Shown here: one piece after another, positions 33,161 through 43,744 of the stretch
How the letters are laid out: every line of letters begins with the position of its first letter
Position numbering within the stretch: the first letter of the stretch is position 1
Source of the DNA: Cristatella mucedo
Taxonomy: Eukaryota; Bryozoa; Phylactolaemata; Cristatellidae
Direction of reading: 5' to 3'
Assembly: GCA_009760855.2 (NCBI GenBank)
Contig: WPIO01000001.1
Coordinates: forward strand, 855,001-919,000
DNA: 64,000 nucleotides
Translations under genes and position numbers: made by a program
Notes under the pieces: model-generated
Database searches by the model: none
What the model was told of the DNA's origin: nothing
The model's input: the letters and a program-made list of their open reading frames with translations, nothing else

Positions 33161-33805
33161 GGACGGCCGCTCGGTTAAACCTCTTTATATTAACGCATGC
33201 GCCAACAACAACAGAGCAAATAAACAAGTCTACAGGGAGGGTTCTATACACAGTACACTCCGGGGGCGCAAGACGACGCAGCAAGAGCGAACAAACGTGT
33301 TAGTTGGGGTCAGTCGGCTTCGGCAATCCTGTCGTTGTACCGACTCTGAATCCTACAGTACGAGCGTACGCCGTCCAAAACCCGGCTGGTTGAGTAACTG
33401 CTGGCTAGTCAGAGTCGACAACTACCACAGTCATAAGCTTCCACCGAAAGACGCCAACACACGGGGGGGGGGGGTCACGAACACGCTACACGGGGAATGC
33501 GGAATAAAAACAAGTCAACAACGAGCGAGCTATCCAGCTCCGCTCGGGCCTTGGGTACTAGTTCCCTTGCGTGCGTGTCAGCATCGCCGGAGCACGCCTG
33601 CACGAATCCAGGTGCATAACTCAGCGAGACCGGGAGCCTCCAACACCACGACTTACTTGGCCAACTTCCCGTACCCAAGAGCCCCGGTGACCTCACGTCA
33701 CCGCATACATCCGGCCATGCCGTAGGGTCCGACACCGGCCTACCGGTGACCCTAATCCTCACTATAGCCGTCCGGTCCCAGCCAACCGAACCCAGCGTGG
33801 GTACA
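33161..33805. mobile_element. 645-bp GC-rich insertion of unknown class
   Basis: The segment interrupts LINE-B and is flanked by the 42-bp duplication. It is markedly more GC-rich than its surroundings and holds an 11-bp G run near 33463. GACCGGACGGC near the left end recurs inverted near the right end (about 33768-33780), though not at the very edge. It has an open plus frame of 197 codons with no recognised domain. There is no poly(A) or simple-repeat tail. It may be a non-autonomous transposon or a tail-less retroelement fragment. Confidence 0.6.
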
Positions 33806-33847
33806 AAGGTATGGGGTCTTCAGGAGACGAGCTCTTTTTGCTAGACC
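33806..33847. repeat. 42-bp target-site duplication, right copy
   Basis: See 33119-33160; two mismatches separate the copies, so the insertion is fairly young compared with the decay of LINE-B. Confidence 0.9.
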
Positions 33848-34764
33848 TTATTAAGGCAGCCACATCGATTGCAGAAACGTCTGAGAACTTTTTAAGGAAG
33901 GACACAGGTTGAGAAACGGCGATAGCTTTGGTCGGAGGGGGCCTAATGGAGGCCCGAATGTGCTCAGCTTTTTCAATAAAGAAGGCTAAACACTTTTTGG
34001 CTGAGCCCTTTATATCTGGGGAGTCAGGCCTCACAACAATGGCCAGTAGCTGGTTTACAGTCTTATAAATCTGTTTAGTAAACGACTGGCAAGAATTCAG
34101 CTTTCTAATGAAAAAAGAAGCCCCTTTTTAAGCTTTCGGGTGCGAACTCGAAGGAAGTCTTTAAAATTGACTAGATCTGCATCAGACCCCGATTTCTTGA
34201 AACGACGTTCTAGCTTGTGCTTGACCCGGTGCATCTTAAGGAGTTTTTTTTGTAAATTTTAAGGAATCTCCACGACATTGAACACGGATAGAGCGAAAGG
34301 CAGCATGCTTGTTAAGAGCACTCCTGAGTGTCATGTTCATCGCCTCTGTGAGGGTAGCGCGGCTGCCGGGCGAGTATGAAAGCAGATCAAGAAGACCTGC
34401 ATCACAAACAGATTTAAAAAACTTGTCCACGTCAATACTTTGTAAGTTACGTCGTTTGGCAAATTCGACATTGCCCTGTACGTACGAGGGAGCAGGAACA
34501 GTTAACGAGACCGGACAATGATCTGAGAGGGTCTGTGGGCATACCACAAAGTCAGTGGGGACGGCATCCGTAGTGATCACGAAATCTAGAATGTGGTCAC
34601 CGAAGTGGGTGTTATGATTAACGTGTTGGGCCAAACCAAAATCCTCCAGATAAACAAGAAATGAGCGGACCTGGCTTTTGCTTGGGTTGTCAACGTGAAT
34701 ATTGAAGTCTCCTACAATCAGTAACGGCCTATCACACAGAAATATTTTAGCGAGGGACTGATCT

Positions 34765-35612
34765 TAATGCAAATAATATTAAAATAACTAACTTAGCTTT
34801 TCTTGTTAACAGTGGTGACGCGATAAGATTAGATAATGGTCTTAGTTCGAATGTTAGTAGTAGCAATATTTCTAATGATTTATTTCTGATTATGCATTAT
34901 TACTAATTCATTTTTTCTAATGCTACAGGAGAGTTAGCAACTGTATCAACTTTATCCAACTTATTGCCAAAGAGTGGAGCAAAAAAAGATGCTGCAATTG
35001 AATTGTAAGAATGTCATCGGTATATTAGGTAATTCAGCTGATGGTACTGTGTATTCAGATCAAAGACCTTATAAAGTAATAAACTATGGATTATTGAAAA
35101 AGTGTGACACGAGTATTTCAAGGAAAGCAAGCACAGATATAGGTAAAGAGAATAATATAAACTTATAAGATCTGATTTAGTAACAAAAATATGTTGATAT
35201 TACTGAACAAGTAGGATTTAGATGTTTAGGATTTAGTTCTAATACTTATCCTACTTTCTTAAAACTTGATATTTTAGGTCTTAATAAGAAAGCTAATGAC
35301 AGTACTAGACATGGATATTCACTTCAACAATTTAAAACAGCTGATATGCCAATAATTGAACAAAGATCAAAAAGATTATTAGGATTTGCCACTAATTTTA
35401 AGACATTCTTTCCTGGTACATTACCTAATTTTAGTATGATTTCTGGTATCATGTATGCAACTGATACAACGAATTCTTATTTAGATTTGAAAATTGATAG
35501 TACTTATGGTGTTAGTGGTACTATAGTTTTAATTTTTCATATTGACGGCTTGATATTGATAACTTGTACTTGTGCTATTGATAATTTTACTGTTGCAAGC
35601 GGACTTTTTTAA
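34765..35612 (+). pseudogene. Tail-fibre-like viral protein 2
   Basis: The plus strand resumes viral sequence right after LINE-B with LNANNIKITNLAFLVNSGDA, a fibre-type repeat start. Then, across shifts, come GILGNSADGTVYSDQRPY (34974-35168 frame) and SDLVTK / YVDITEQVGF (about 35170-35215), a second repeat of the DxVTKxYVD type. An unbroken 88-codon frame (35346-35612) ends at TAA. The true 5' end is lost to the LINE-B insertion. Likely a beta-rich attachment or decoration protein by analogy with phage fibres; no direct evidence of function. Confidence 0.55.
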
Positions 35613-35635
35613 ATCAATTTTCTTGTTTCGGAAAA

Positions 35636-37850
35636 TGTCTGGATAAAGAAAAAAGAAGGATAAGAATCATATGAGAAAAACTCATGATGTACTATCTGGT
35701 AATCTAAGTATGAATTGTAACTCGTTAAAGTATCTTGGTGATCCAATTGATGTTGGTGATGCTGTACACAGAAAGTATATAAATACACATTGTTACACTT
35801 TGTTACGAAGGTTTCAAGGTCAACTACTTCTGATGGATAAAATGCTATAAATTTGGGCTGGTTAGATAAGGATACCACCTCCAAGTTGGTCCCTGAAGTC
35901 GTGACATCCCGTCTCGACTTCTGCAACTCACTGCTTACTGGCCTACCAGCATTTGCGATCAGGCAATTGCAGCTTGTGGAAAACTCTGCAGCTAGGCTTG
36001 TCATTCGTGAGTATCGCAGTTGCCACATTACTCAGCTTCTCGCTGACCTGCACTGGCTACCAATCAAGCAACGTGTTTTTTCAATGTTTCGTCGCTCACT
36101 TGTAGGTCCCTTTATTCTTTGGCTACAGCCTATCTCTCAGATATACTCCCCCATCAGGAGAAGCATCGTACCACCCGCTTTTCGGAATCCAACAGTCTAC
36201 AAATACCCCGGACAAACTTAAATCCGTTGGAGACCGTGCATTTAGTTCGTATGCTCCCAAAGTCTGGAACTCCCTCCCGACTTGCGTCAGAATATTCCCT
36301 GACTTGACCACATTTAAAAAGAACTTGAAACACACCTATTTACTACAGCCTTTAGTGGGTGCCTGTAATTCGTCCTTGATGTGTTTAGGTGTGCTGACAC
36401 TGTGCACGCTACCACTAACCACATTTGCATGCTAAGCTGTGCAAGTCACCACTAACCATGTTATTCATTTTTTGAATCAAGCTTGATATTTCTTACCATT
36501 CAATACCATTTCCCTTTGCAGCAAATGTAAAGCGCCTAGAAAGAGATCAAATTCTCTTATTAGGCTTTATCAAGTGCATTATTATTAATATTATGGAGAT
36601 TTTGACATGAATATCCAGTGGTTAGTAGATCTTTCTAATCATAATAATCCTAGTGATAATGATGCTGTAACGAAAGATTATTCTAATACGAAATTAGCAA
36701 TTACTTTAGGAATAGTGAATGAAAATTTAACTGTAAGTAGTAGTATTAGTGGTAATACTATGCCTATTGATCCTACTGACGTTCCTATTAAAGCTTATGT
36801 GGATGCAAACGTTGTTAATGCAATCGAGGAACTGTTAAAGGAGTCTTAGATAAGCAATATAATTTTATTAGGATTATCAATGATCCTCGTTATCCTTGTG
36901 ATGGTGATAATCTTAGTTATCTAGATACAATATCTGATAGAAATGTAGGCTCAAGTAAAATTTAAAATATCTGTTGATTCAACACAACAACAAAAATTAT
37001 ATGGAATAAACTATCGAGGAAAATGTACTGTTGATAGATTAATTAATTTTGACATTGTAAATATACCTAGATCTTCATTTGTAATATCAACAGAATACAC
37101 AACACCAAATGGTTCACTAGAAATTCTTACTCCTCTTTCAATTAGAGAAACAAATCTAATTAATTCATTTCAGTTATTTGGAAGTTTTAGTCTTGATTTA
37201 AAAAATAATAATATTGGATTTACAAATTGTATGCACACATGATATACTTAGTTTAGAATTTATAACTTTAAGTATTTATATACCAATATATATCAAATAT
37301 ACTTTCTAGAAATGATTTTAAAAAGGAACTCAACTTTGAGATTTGATTCAAAGAGAATCAAACATTTTGGAGGCACTGCTGACTAATTAGAATCTGTTAA
37401 TTAATCATTTGCTGATAACAATTATTAGAGAAAAGACTCAGATCAACATACAACTGGAAATGTATCAGCAAACTCAAAAAAGTATGTGAACGTTTTAGAT
37501 GCTATTATTTGAAGTGATGCAGCAAAAAAAAATCTTGATACAAAACTTGATCTATATGGTTCAAGCAAAACAATAAATGGAAACTTATTTGTAAATAAAT
37601 TGAAAATGGGAAGATATAATGCAACTTCTATGAATTATTTACCAAATTATTTAGTGCACTGACAAGTATTACCTCATTTTTATTTAAGATGTGGAAGTAG
37701 ACGTTTGTATCCTACTTGTGCTCTTGGTTATGCTGCTATTAGCTATTATGATCAATTGACTGTAAGTAGTGTGCTACAATTGAAGATAATAGTAAACTTT
37801 CTCATTCTTCTAGTGATAGAGAACTAACTTTAGCTAAACTATTAGATATT
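35636..37850 (+). pseudogene. Tail-fibre-like viral protein 3, split by LINE-A
   Basis: Starts near ATG 35636 with a TAA three codons in. Fibre-type motifs follow: KYLGDPIDVGDAVHRKYI (35735-35790), then after the LINE-A insertion NNPSDNDAVTKDYS (36645-36690) and DPTDVPIKAYVDANVV (36770-36815). Further on there are FDIVNIPRSSFVIS, RKDSDQHTTGNVSANSKKYV, DTKLDLYGSSKTINGNL and a Tyr-rich end (FYLRCGSRRLYP). Stops at about 36847, 36969, 37240, 37384, 37411, 37429, 37510 and 37660 break it. The RKDxDQxxTGNV stretch is another feature of phage-type fibres. Confidence 0.55.
35847..36592 (+). mobile_element. LINE-A 3' fragment inside the fibre-like gene
   Basis: Matches the intact LINE-A copy from the LDKDTTSKLV region to the end (FVTSRLDFCNS region, PTCIR-like C-terminus, 3' untranslated region, ATT tail near 36580), with scattered stops. 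Viral fibre-type repeats lie on both sides. Confidence 0.85.
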
Positions 37851-37952
37851 AACATAAAAAATCAACATATTCAAAGATAGTAATAAAAAGTCATAAATAA
37901 AAATAAATAGTAAAAAAACGAAGAGTAATACAAATAAATACTAGTAAAAGAC

Positions 37953-38182
37953 ATTGATAACGCTGCTTCAAAAACTATTAAAGTTATTGATGGTACTAGT
38001 AGAAATATGGTATATAAAACCCATAATTTTGATAATTCATTTTTATTAAAAGATTATAATAGAACTATAATTAACTATGAAATTATGTTATCACAAATCA
38101 TTATAAATATAGATAAAGTAATAAATAGTTATAATATAATTTTGAAATACAACTATAATTGTTACTCTCCAGGACTCTAAAC
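37953..38182 (+). pseudogene. Viral protein fragment of unknown function
   Basis: An open stretch of about 76 codons, DIDNAASKTIKVIDGTSRNM to YNYNCYSPGL, ending at TAA 38178. No start codon at a sensible place, so it is a fragment or the end of the preceding gene. Asn/Ile/Tyr-rich like the flanking fibre-type genes. Confidence 0.35.
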
Positions 38183-38272
38183 ATCGACTTTACCTAATTT
38201 AAGATCTGTTTGTGTTGAGGGTAATATATGTTGCTATAAGGTGATTCTATATTTAATTTTACTGTTTTTAAC

Positions 38273-38584
38273 ATGCCATCGGAATCGATTTCATATAATG
38301 TTGTTTATCCTGTTTTAAATTATCAAAGTATTATATCTCCAACTTTTTCGGATTATATTGAGATCGCATTACTTAATGGTGTAAAATATTCTAAGTCAAC
38401 CTCAATTAGTTATGCTCCTGATGATTTATTTGGTGAAATAGATTTTTATCTTCAGGAACCAGAACCAGATAGTGAAACTTACATACCTCTTGGTTATCTT
38501 CCTAGTGATGCAACTACAACTCATGCAAGTGGTACAGGTGGTACAACTGATACAAGTGGTACAGGTGGTTGTCCTCCTGCTTAA
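38273..38584 (+). CDS. Viral protein with Gly/Thr-rich tail
   Basis: A 103-codon unbroken frame from ATG 38273. The first part is beta-like (SESISYNVVYPVLNYQSI), the middle acidic (LQEPEPDSETYIPLGYLPSD), and the last 20 residues are Gly/Thr/Ser-rich (GTGGTTDTSGTGG). The stop TAA 38582 overlaps the stop region of the convergent next gene. No family recognised; the low-complexity tail is like those on virion surface proteins. Confidence 0.5.
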   Translation: MPSESISYNVVYPVLNYQSIISPTFSDYIEIALLNGVKYSKSTSISYAPDDLFGEIDFYLQEPEPDSETYIPLGYLPSDATTTHASGTGGTTDTSGTGGCPPA

Positions 38585-38967
38585 ATTTTCCAATCCATAG
38601 TCTCTTTAATTAATTCTTCTGGTAAATTGCAACTCTTTCCTGCGTCTATTTTTTCTTTATTTGTTCAGTTGGTTCTGTTTTTAGAGTAAGCTATAGACTT
38701 CATACTATTTATTTTTTCCTATTTTAGGTCTTTAAGTAACACTTCAAAGATTGAACCATCTCTAATTTTAGTGAATATGCATGATAACTCTGATTCAGAA
38801 AGGTTTATTCCTAGTGATATGTATTCTAGTACTATTTTTACAGCATCTAACAGTGTTGATCTAATGTCTTCTATTCTACCCATTGGAGATGAAAAAATCT
38901 TAAAGTTTGAATATTTTGGACCTCGTACTTAATTAAGACAGTCTTTTCCTCTTGTTTCAACATAAGC
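38582..38967 (-). pseudogene. Viral protein of unknown function
   Basis: The minus strand has an open stretch from about 38930 downward: FKIFSSPMGRIEDIRSTLLD, KIVLEYISLGINLSESELSC and IRDGSIFEVLLKDLK, then TAG, KINSMKSIAYSKNRTN, then TGA, and CNLPEELIKETMDWKI before TAA 38582. An upstream frame MLKQEEKTVLIKYEV may be the start, one frameshift away. About 125 codons. No family recognised. Confidence 0.45.
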
Positions 38968-39016
38968 AATTTTCAATATTATTAAATATATTTCTTTCAA
39001 TTTAAACTTATTACAC

Positions 39017-39572
39017 AGTGGTTGGTGCAGGTACTGTTGCAGGTGCAGAAGTAGATGCAGGTGTTGAAGTTGTAGCAGGTGCATCAGCAGTTGTTTGTGC
39101 TTGTGCTGCTAGTGTTGCTGCTGTTGCTTATTGTCTTGGACGTGTTCCATCAGTAATATCAGGAATAAATTTCATAGCATTCATCTTTAACAATTCCAGA
39201 GATACCAGGTTTAACTCCAGATACTCCTGAGATAAGAATTAAGACTTTTGGAAGTTGTGATGCAATCCATATTGTACATCCAGAGATCTCTCCATGTGTA
39301 TCAAGAAGAGCATTAACTTTAGCTCTAACTTTAGTATCAAGATTTTCTGTAACGTCCACCATTCCTGACATAAGTATCTTTTGTGCTTCAATGTAGCACT
39401 CATCTAGATATAATTTATTAACAGATGTATCAGTCATTACTGTGATATCTGAATCAAGTTGTTGTTCATCATAAGAAGTCATTCTTAATTTAACAAGATA
39501 ATCTTGGAAAGCTTTTAGTGCAGTAGCTCTAGTTGCAAGGATATGGTCAGCAACATCAGCAGTTGCTGCCAT
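39017..39572 (-). pseudogene. Viral protein with Ala/Pro/Thr-rich C-terminal tail
   Basis: The frame 39159-39572 is open for 137 codons from ATG 39572 (MAATADVADHILATRATALK). It is helical in its first half (AFQDYLVKLRMTSYDEQQLD) and ends at TGA 39159. In a neighbouring frame the sequence goes on as FIPDITDGTRPRQ, a TAA, then a strongly Ala/Thr/Pro-rich stretch to TAA near 39017, which looks like the true tail. A similar Ala/Pro-rich tail ends the capsid candidate. No family recognised. Confidence 0.5.
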
Positions 39573-39646
39573 TTTCCTATATTATAATTATAGAAAAATT
39601 ACCTGCACACACAATTTAACTAATACTTAACAAAATATAATTAAAA

Positions 39647-39885
39647 AAATGCTATTACTCCAGTATTTTCAATATTAGTATCTAGTTTTTCTTCATAGTC
39701 ATATAATTTATCATAAACATTACAAATATCTACAAGACTCAATACAATTAATCCATCTAATTGCGGAATGTTCTCATAAAGATTGTTTTTTAGTGTGTCT
39801 CTACTAAAGCATTTGAATTTTCTACTACAACTCCATACAGAAAATTCTGTAGCTCTTTTAAAACTAAGGATCCTTTAAACTTATA
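39647..39885 (-). pseudogene. Small viral protein of unknown function
   Basis: An open stretch of about 75 codons on the minus strand, with VWSCSRKFKCFSRD, ENIPQLDGLIVLSLVDICNV and DYEEKLDTNIENTG, ending at TAA near 39647. The start is unclear because of a shift near 39880. Family unknown. Confidence 0.4.
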
Positions 39886-39929
39886 TTATATATATAATTC
39901 TAAAAATGTGTACACCAGGTTCTGTTTTT

Positions 39930-40172
39930 TAGGGTTTTAGATTTTTATTTGCTTCTTCAAGCATATACTTTACCACGACATTCCATTAGTAGATCACATG
40001 TATCACAAATCTCTACAGGAATATTAATTTATGAACTATCTAAATCTGAAATAAGTTTATCAAGTGAATATTTAACGATTTGTTGATATTCTCGATTAAG
40101 TTTTTGTGAACAGATTGTCATTGCTATTTCTCTAGATTGTTCGCGGCTAATAATTCTTTAAACATCCATTTT
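39930..40172 (-). pseudogene. Small zinc-finger-like viral protein, broken
   Basis: From ATG near 40172, three codons lead to a TAA, then RIISREQSREIAMTICSQKL, a second TAA, and INIPVEICDTCDLLMECRGK. The CDTC and a later Cys suggest a small zinc site. Ends TAA near 39930 after a TGA. Family unknown. Confidence 0.4.
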
Positions 40173-40194
40173 ATATATAAGTGGTAATTATTTA

Positions 40195-40640
40195 ATTTTA
40201 TTACAAATAATCAAGACTTAAATCACTGTCTTCCTTATCACCCTCAAATACTTTATATTCATTTTTTCCTCCTCCTAAAAAGAAGTTCTTCAAGACTTAT
40301 ATCACCTTCTTCACTAATACTGCAGTAAGAAAAGCCTGATTCTGATTAGAGAAGATTGGCAGGATCTTCTTCTGAGTCATCTGAATACTCAGAGTCAATA
40401 TCTAAACTAGTAATTCAACTTCTACCTCTTCTTTGAAAAGTTCAGGCTCCATCCTATCATAGTGGAAATGATTTCATAAATTTATATTTAATTTCCTTAG
40501 TTACTTGAATAACTCAATTTCTTCTTGTATATCAACGTATTTTTTATCTACTTCCATCTTCTCTTTATCTGTCTATCTGAATTTATTTACAACAACTTGC
40601 TTGTTATCTTAGTTCTTTCGTTTTATCATCCATAATAATT
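40195..40640 (-). pseudogene. Acidic viral protein, broken
   Basis: Starts near ATG 40634 (MDDKTKELR) and is then heavily broken. Recognisable pieces are KKYVDIQEEIEL, a strongly acidic stretch DIDSEYSDDSEEDPANLL, and a C-terminus with NEYKVFEGDKEDSDLSLDYL before TAA near 40201. Acidic proteins next to polymerase genes occur in several DNA viruses, but no assignment is possible. Confidence 0.35.
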
Positions 40641-40659
40641 AACCAAGATTCCAACTACC

Positions 40660-43600
40660 ACAACGACCTGGATTAGTTCCTGCATTTAAACCTTTAGCAA
40701 GTTTGTAATGCACCATAAGCGTAGCTACAGATTCCACAGTCTAACCAGTATCGTTTTGACTCAAATGCTGATAGTGCAATTTTTTTCAATTTCTTTGTAA
40801 TAATATTGTGTTTACTCTGTGTCATACGATATAAATCTCAAATCAAGTGTTTCATTGAACTCTTTGCTACTATCATTGTTAATAAATATATTATTTGCTT
40901 TAGATAGACAAACAGCGTATTCTGGATGTGTTAGCTTTGAATGTTTGAGTACTGATTTTAGAACTCTTTTTGCTTTCAAAATTGCATTTACATAACTAAC
41001 ATAATTTAGTTTTGGTCTCAAAAACATGAACCTCCTAATTTGTTCTCCTTTCATCTCATCCTTAAGTTTACCAAGCTTATCTTTATGAAACCAATCTTTA
41101 ATATCAGATAGTTCCGCATAAAAAATTCACTTATTATGTTGATTACTAATGAATCAGTATCTGTACATAACCAATTTATTCTGTCATAATTCTTAATTTT
41201 CAATGCATCATAGCAAATGATTGGCATATGTATTTTTTATAAATCAAAATGGCAACACTATGAAGATTAGTTGGTTAAAAATTTTAATTCTTTTAGCATG
41301 TTCAAAAGCAACTAGAGTTTTATTAAAGCATCTAATTTCATAAGGTCTTGGATCTCTCAATATTTTAATGTACAATAAATCACTCTTTTCAGTTCCGGTG
41401 TTTAGCATTCAAGCACATGTTCTGTTTGCAGTGTTTTCACAAGTTTTTCCATTAAGTGTAAAACAATGTGCAAGACCAAGCATAATTTGGTGCAGATAGA
41501 TAATGAGCTGGATCTAATTTAAAAAATTATATGAAACCGTTTCTACATGATTTAAAAGAATCTGCAAGAAGTTTAATATCTAATTTCAAATAAACATCAT
41601 GGTAATCTCCCGAATCTTTCCTATTCAAAACTTTAAAAACATTTACTTTATGAATATAATCTTCTTTACTTATACTGTTATCAAAACTGAGTTTACTATT
41701 GAATGCTTAAATGCTAGGAATTTATTTCTCATTGAAAATATTAAAACAATCCATGTATTTATAAGGATAAGCACCCTTCCTTGATACTATATCTAAGAGA
41801 ATTTCAGTATAAATAGTTGGATATGGTTTTTTAAAATACATTCACTGTAATGTCGAACTTTAAATTAGCTTTCTCCAATAACGTAAAAACATCACATAAT
41901 TAATTACTAGACACTATAAAGAATCTTTGAACTCAAAATCATTAAATGACATTGACATCAAACTTTCCATAATTTATGCGACAGGTTTACAATCAATACT
42001 ATATGATGACATTCCTTTTACAATTAAGTGAGAATCAAAACCTTGAAAATGATGTATACAAATATGAATTTTCCAATCTATTTTATGAAATCTCACAAGT
42101 AAATTACAAAGTTTGAGAGCTACTAATCTAAATTTACCTGTAAAATGACAACGTTCTCTAACTGGTATTGTTCCATGCTCACTATTAAATTCTTTTTTTC
42201 ATATACCCAAAATATTTTTTTTATAATTTGTAAAATCTTCAGTAGCAACGTCGGCAGTATCAATAGGTAGTTCTTTTATTTAAAATACCTTCTTTCTTAG
42301 CTCACTAGAGTAATTTATACAAAATTCTAAAAGTTGCTCAACACATTTCTCTCCCCTAGATATAAACTCCTTAACAACATTTCCATTATAGTCAACAACA
42401 ATTGCACATGAACCACATGGAACTAAGAGCGTATTCGTACATGAATCGCTACATTTACTTGTAGTTGGCATATTGTGACAAGATTACGAATTAAAATTGT
42501 TTGATAACGTACTTTCATAACAAAGATCGCATGTCATTACACACAGGCTCTAGAAATCTGCATAACAAGTATATGGAGCTTTAATAAGTTTAGCATGATC
42601 AATAAATTTCGAAAAAGCAGTATCTTTTATTTTACCTGTTTTCTTATTTTCTTGAATACCTGGCATTTTTAAAGTATAATAAGTAGAATTAACAATGTTA
42701 CACATAAGTACATTATTTTCTAGGTCTGTAGAAGTATAGAATCTATCTATACATCTATGACAATAGAATAGTGAACCTTCCTTATTAGGAGTTCAACAAA
42801 GACTACTAAAATTTTTTTAAAATATCTAGTGACTCTTTTCAGATTTATTGATTATTAATAAATTAATGTGTCTTTTTGGAATTTCTCATTTTCTACTTAT
42901 AATTTTTAGAGGGTAAAAACCATATTTGCTACTATATGCAAGAACATTTATACTAACACTGAAGAATTAACCTAATTTTTTAGTGTCAAATACTTTGAGT
43001 GGCCATTCAATTTGTGATAGTAATTCGTTAAGTGTTGAATAATCATTTTTAATATTTTAAAAAAGTCATTATATCTTTCAGAATGACTATTTAGAGGATT
43101 TAGAAATCTTAATATGCGCCATACAGCACAATAATTATCTTTATTCTTTTTATTGATACAGCAACATTTCTTCGCTTGAGTAGGAGGTAATTCTAAATAT
43201 TAGGATCCCTATCTAAGAACATATTCACTAATGTTAATTTTAAGACATTTAACTACTACTAATCTTTAACCAGAGCCAGGATTTGAATCAATAGGTTTGT
43301 CTATTTTTTCTTTTAGTGATTTAATTGATTTGAAATAACACTAATATAATCAGTTCTTGAAACGACTGCAAGTAATTTGGAACTAGTCATAACATTAAAA
43401 CTATGAGTTTTAGTTTGATCGTGATATGAATATGCCGCTATTTTAGTTTGTAGTTTGAACGAAGAGAATCGTTTTGTTACTTCAAGTAATACACAGTCAC
43501 AACTTGGTACTATATTGTTAAAAAACTCATCAATTTCAGTAGCTGGATAATCGTTACCTTTAACAACATAACGTTTGTGTTTTCAATTAAATCCAAGAAA

Positions 43601-43740
43601 TGTTAGTTTAAACTTATGAAATCTTGAAGCAACAATATTTTTTGCTGTTATGTCATCATTATTCATCAGTCTTCTAGCTTCAGTGTGAAACGAGTTTCCC
43701 TTTTGAGGACGATTTCGACATATATATAAATATAAAAATA
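40660..43740 (-). pseudogene. Family B DNA polymerase, protein-primed type (pPolB)
   Basis: Landmarks in order on the minus strand: an N-terminal region with YLELPPTQAKK and NYCAVWRILRFLNP; SINVLAYSSKYGFYPLKI; CHRCIDRF; CYADF followed by a TAG where exonuclease motif I would continue; CHFTGKFRL and HHFQGFDSHLIVKGM (exonuclease motif II); RKGAYPYKYMD and AFNSKL; GDYHDVYLKLDIKLLAD (motif A); LDPAHYLSAPNYAW; CTDTDSLV (motif C); GKLKDEMKGEQI and LRPKLNY; ALSAFESKRYWLD at the C-terminus. This is the order in Polinton and adintovirus polymerases, which replicate linear genomes from a terminal protein. The gene has about 18 in-frame stops plus frameshifts. It lies next to the right terminal repeat and reads inward. 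Confidence 0.85.
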
Positions 43741-43744
43741 AAAA

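Larger units (their letters stand above)
29837..34763 (-). mobile_element. LINE-B, long 5'-truncated copy (CR1/L2-like)
   Basis: Reading on the minus strand from 34763: endonuclease motifs GDFNIH, HILDFVIT and SDHCPV (34.47-34.74 kb), a linker (33.8-34.4 kb), then the reverse transcriptase with ALLDLSAAFDT, HIYADDT and NFLKLNDDKTELLLIG (32.0-33.1 kb). The 3' end has the same terminal region as the copy at 17.25 kb and a short ATGTA/ACATT tail at 29.84 kb. A TAG follows HIYADDT near 32463. Two later insertions interrupt it. It inserted into the viral element and lost its 5' part. Confidence 0.9.

Noticed and set aside
33132-33725. 197-codon frame in the 645-bp insert as a gene
   Set aside because: GC-rich DNA has few stops by chance, and the translation has no domain or compositional sign of a protein. 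Kept only as a hint.
15995-43740. A ciliate-like code with TAA and TAG read as Gln or Glu
   Set aside because: Several TAA/TAG sites fall at positions where Tyr, Leu or other residues are expected from family patterns, so ordinary nonsense mutation fits better.
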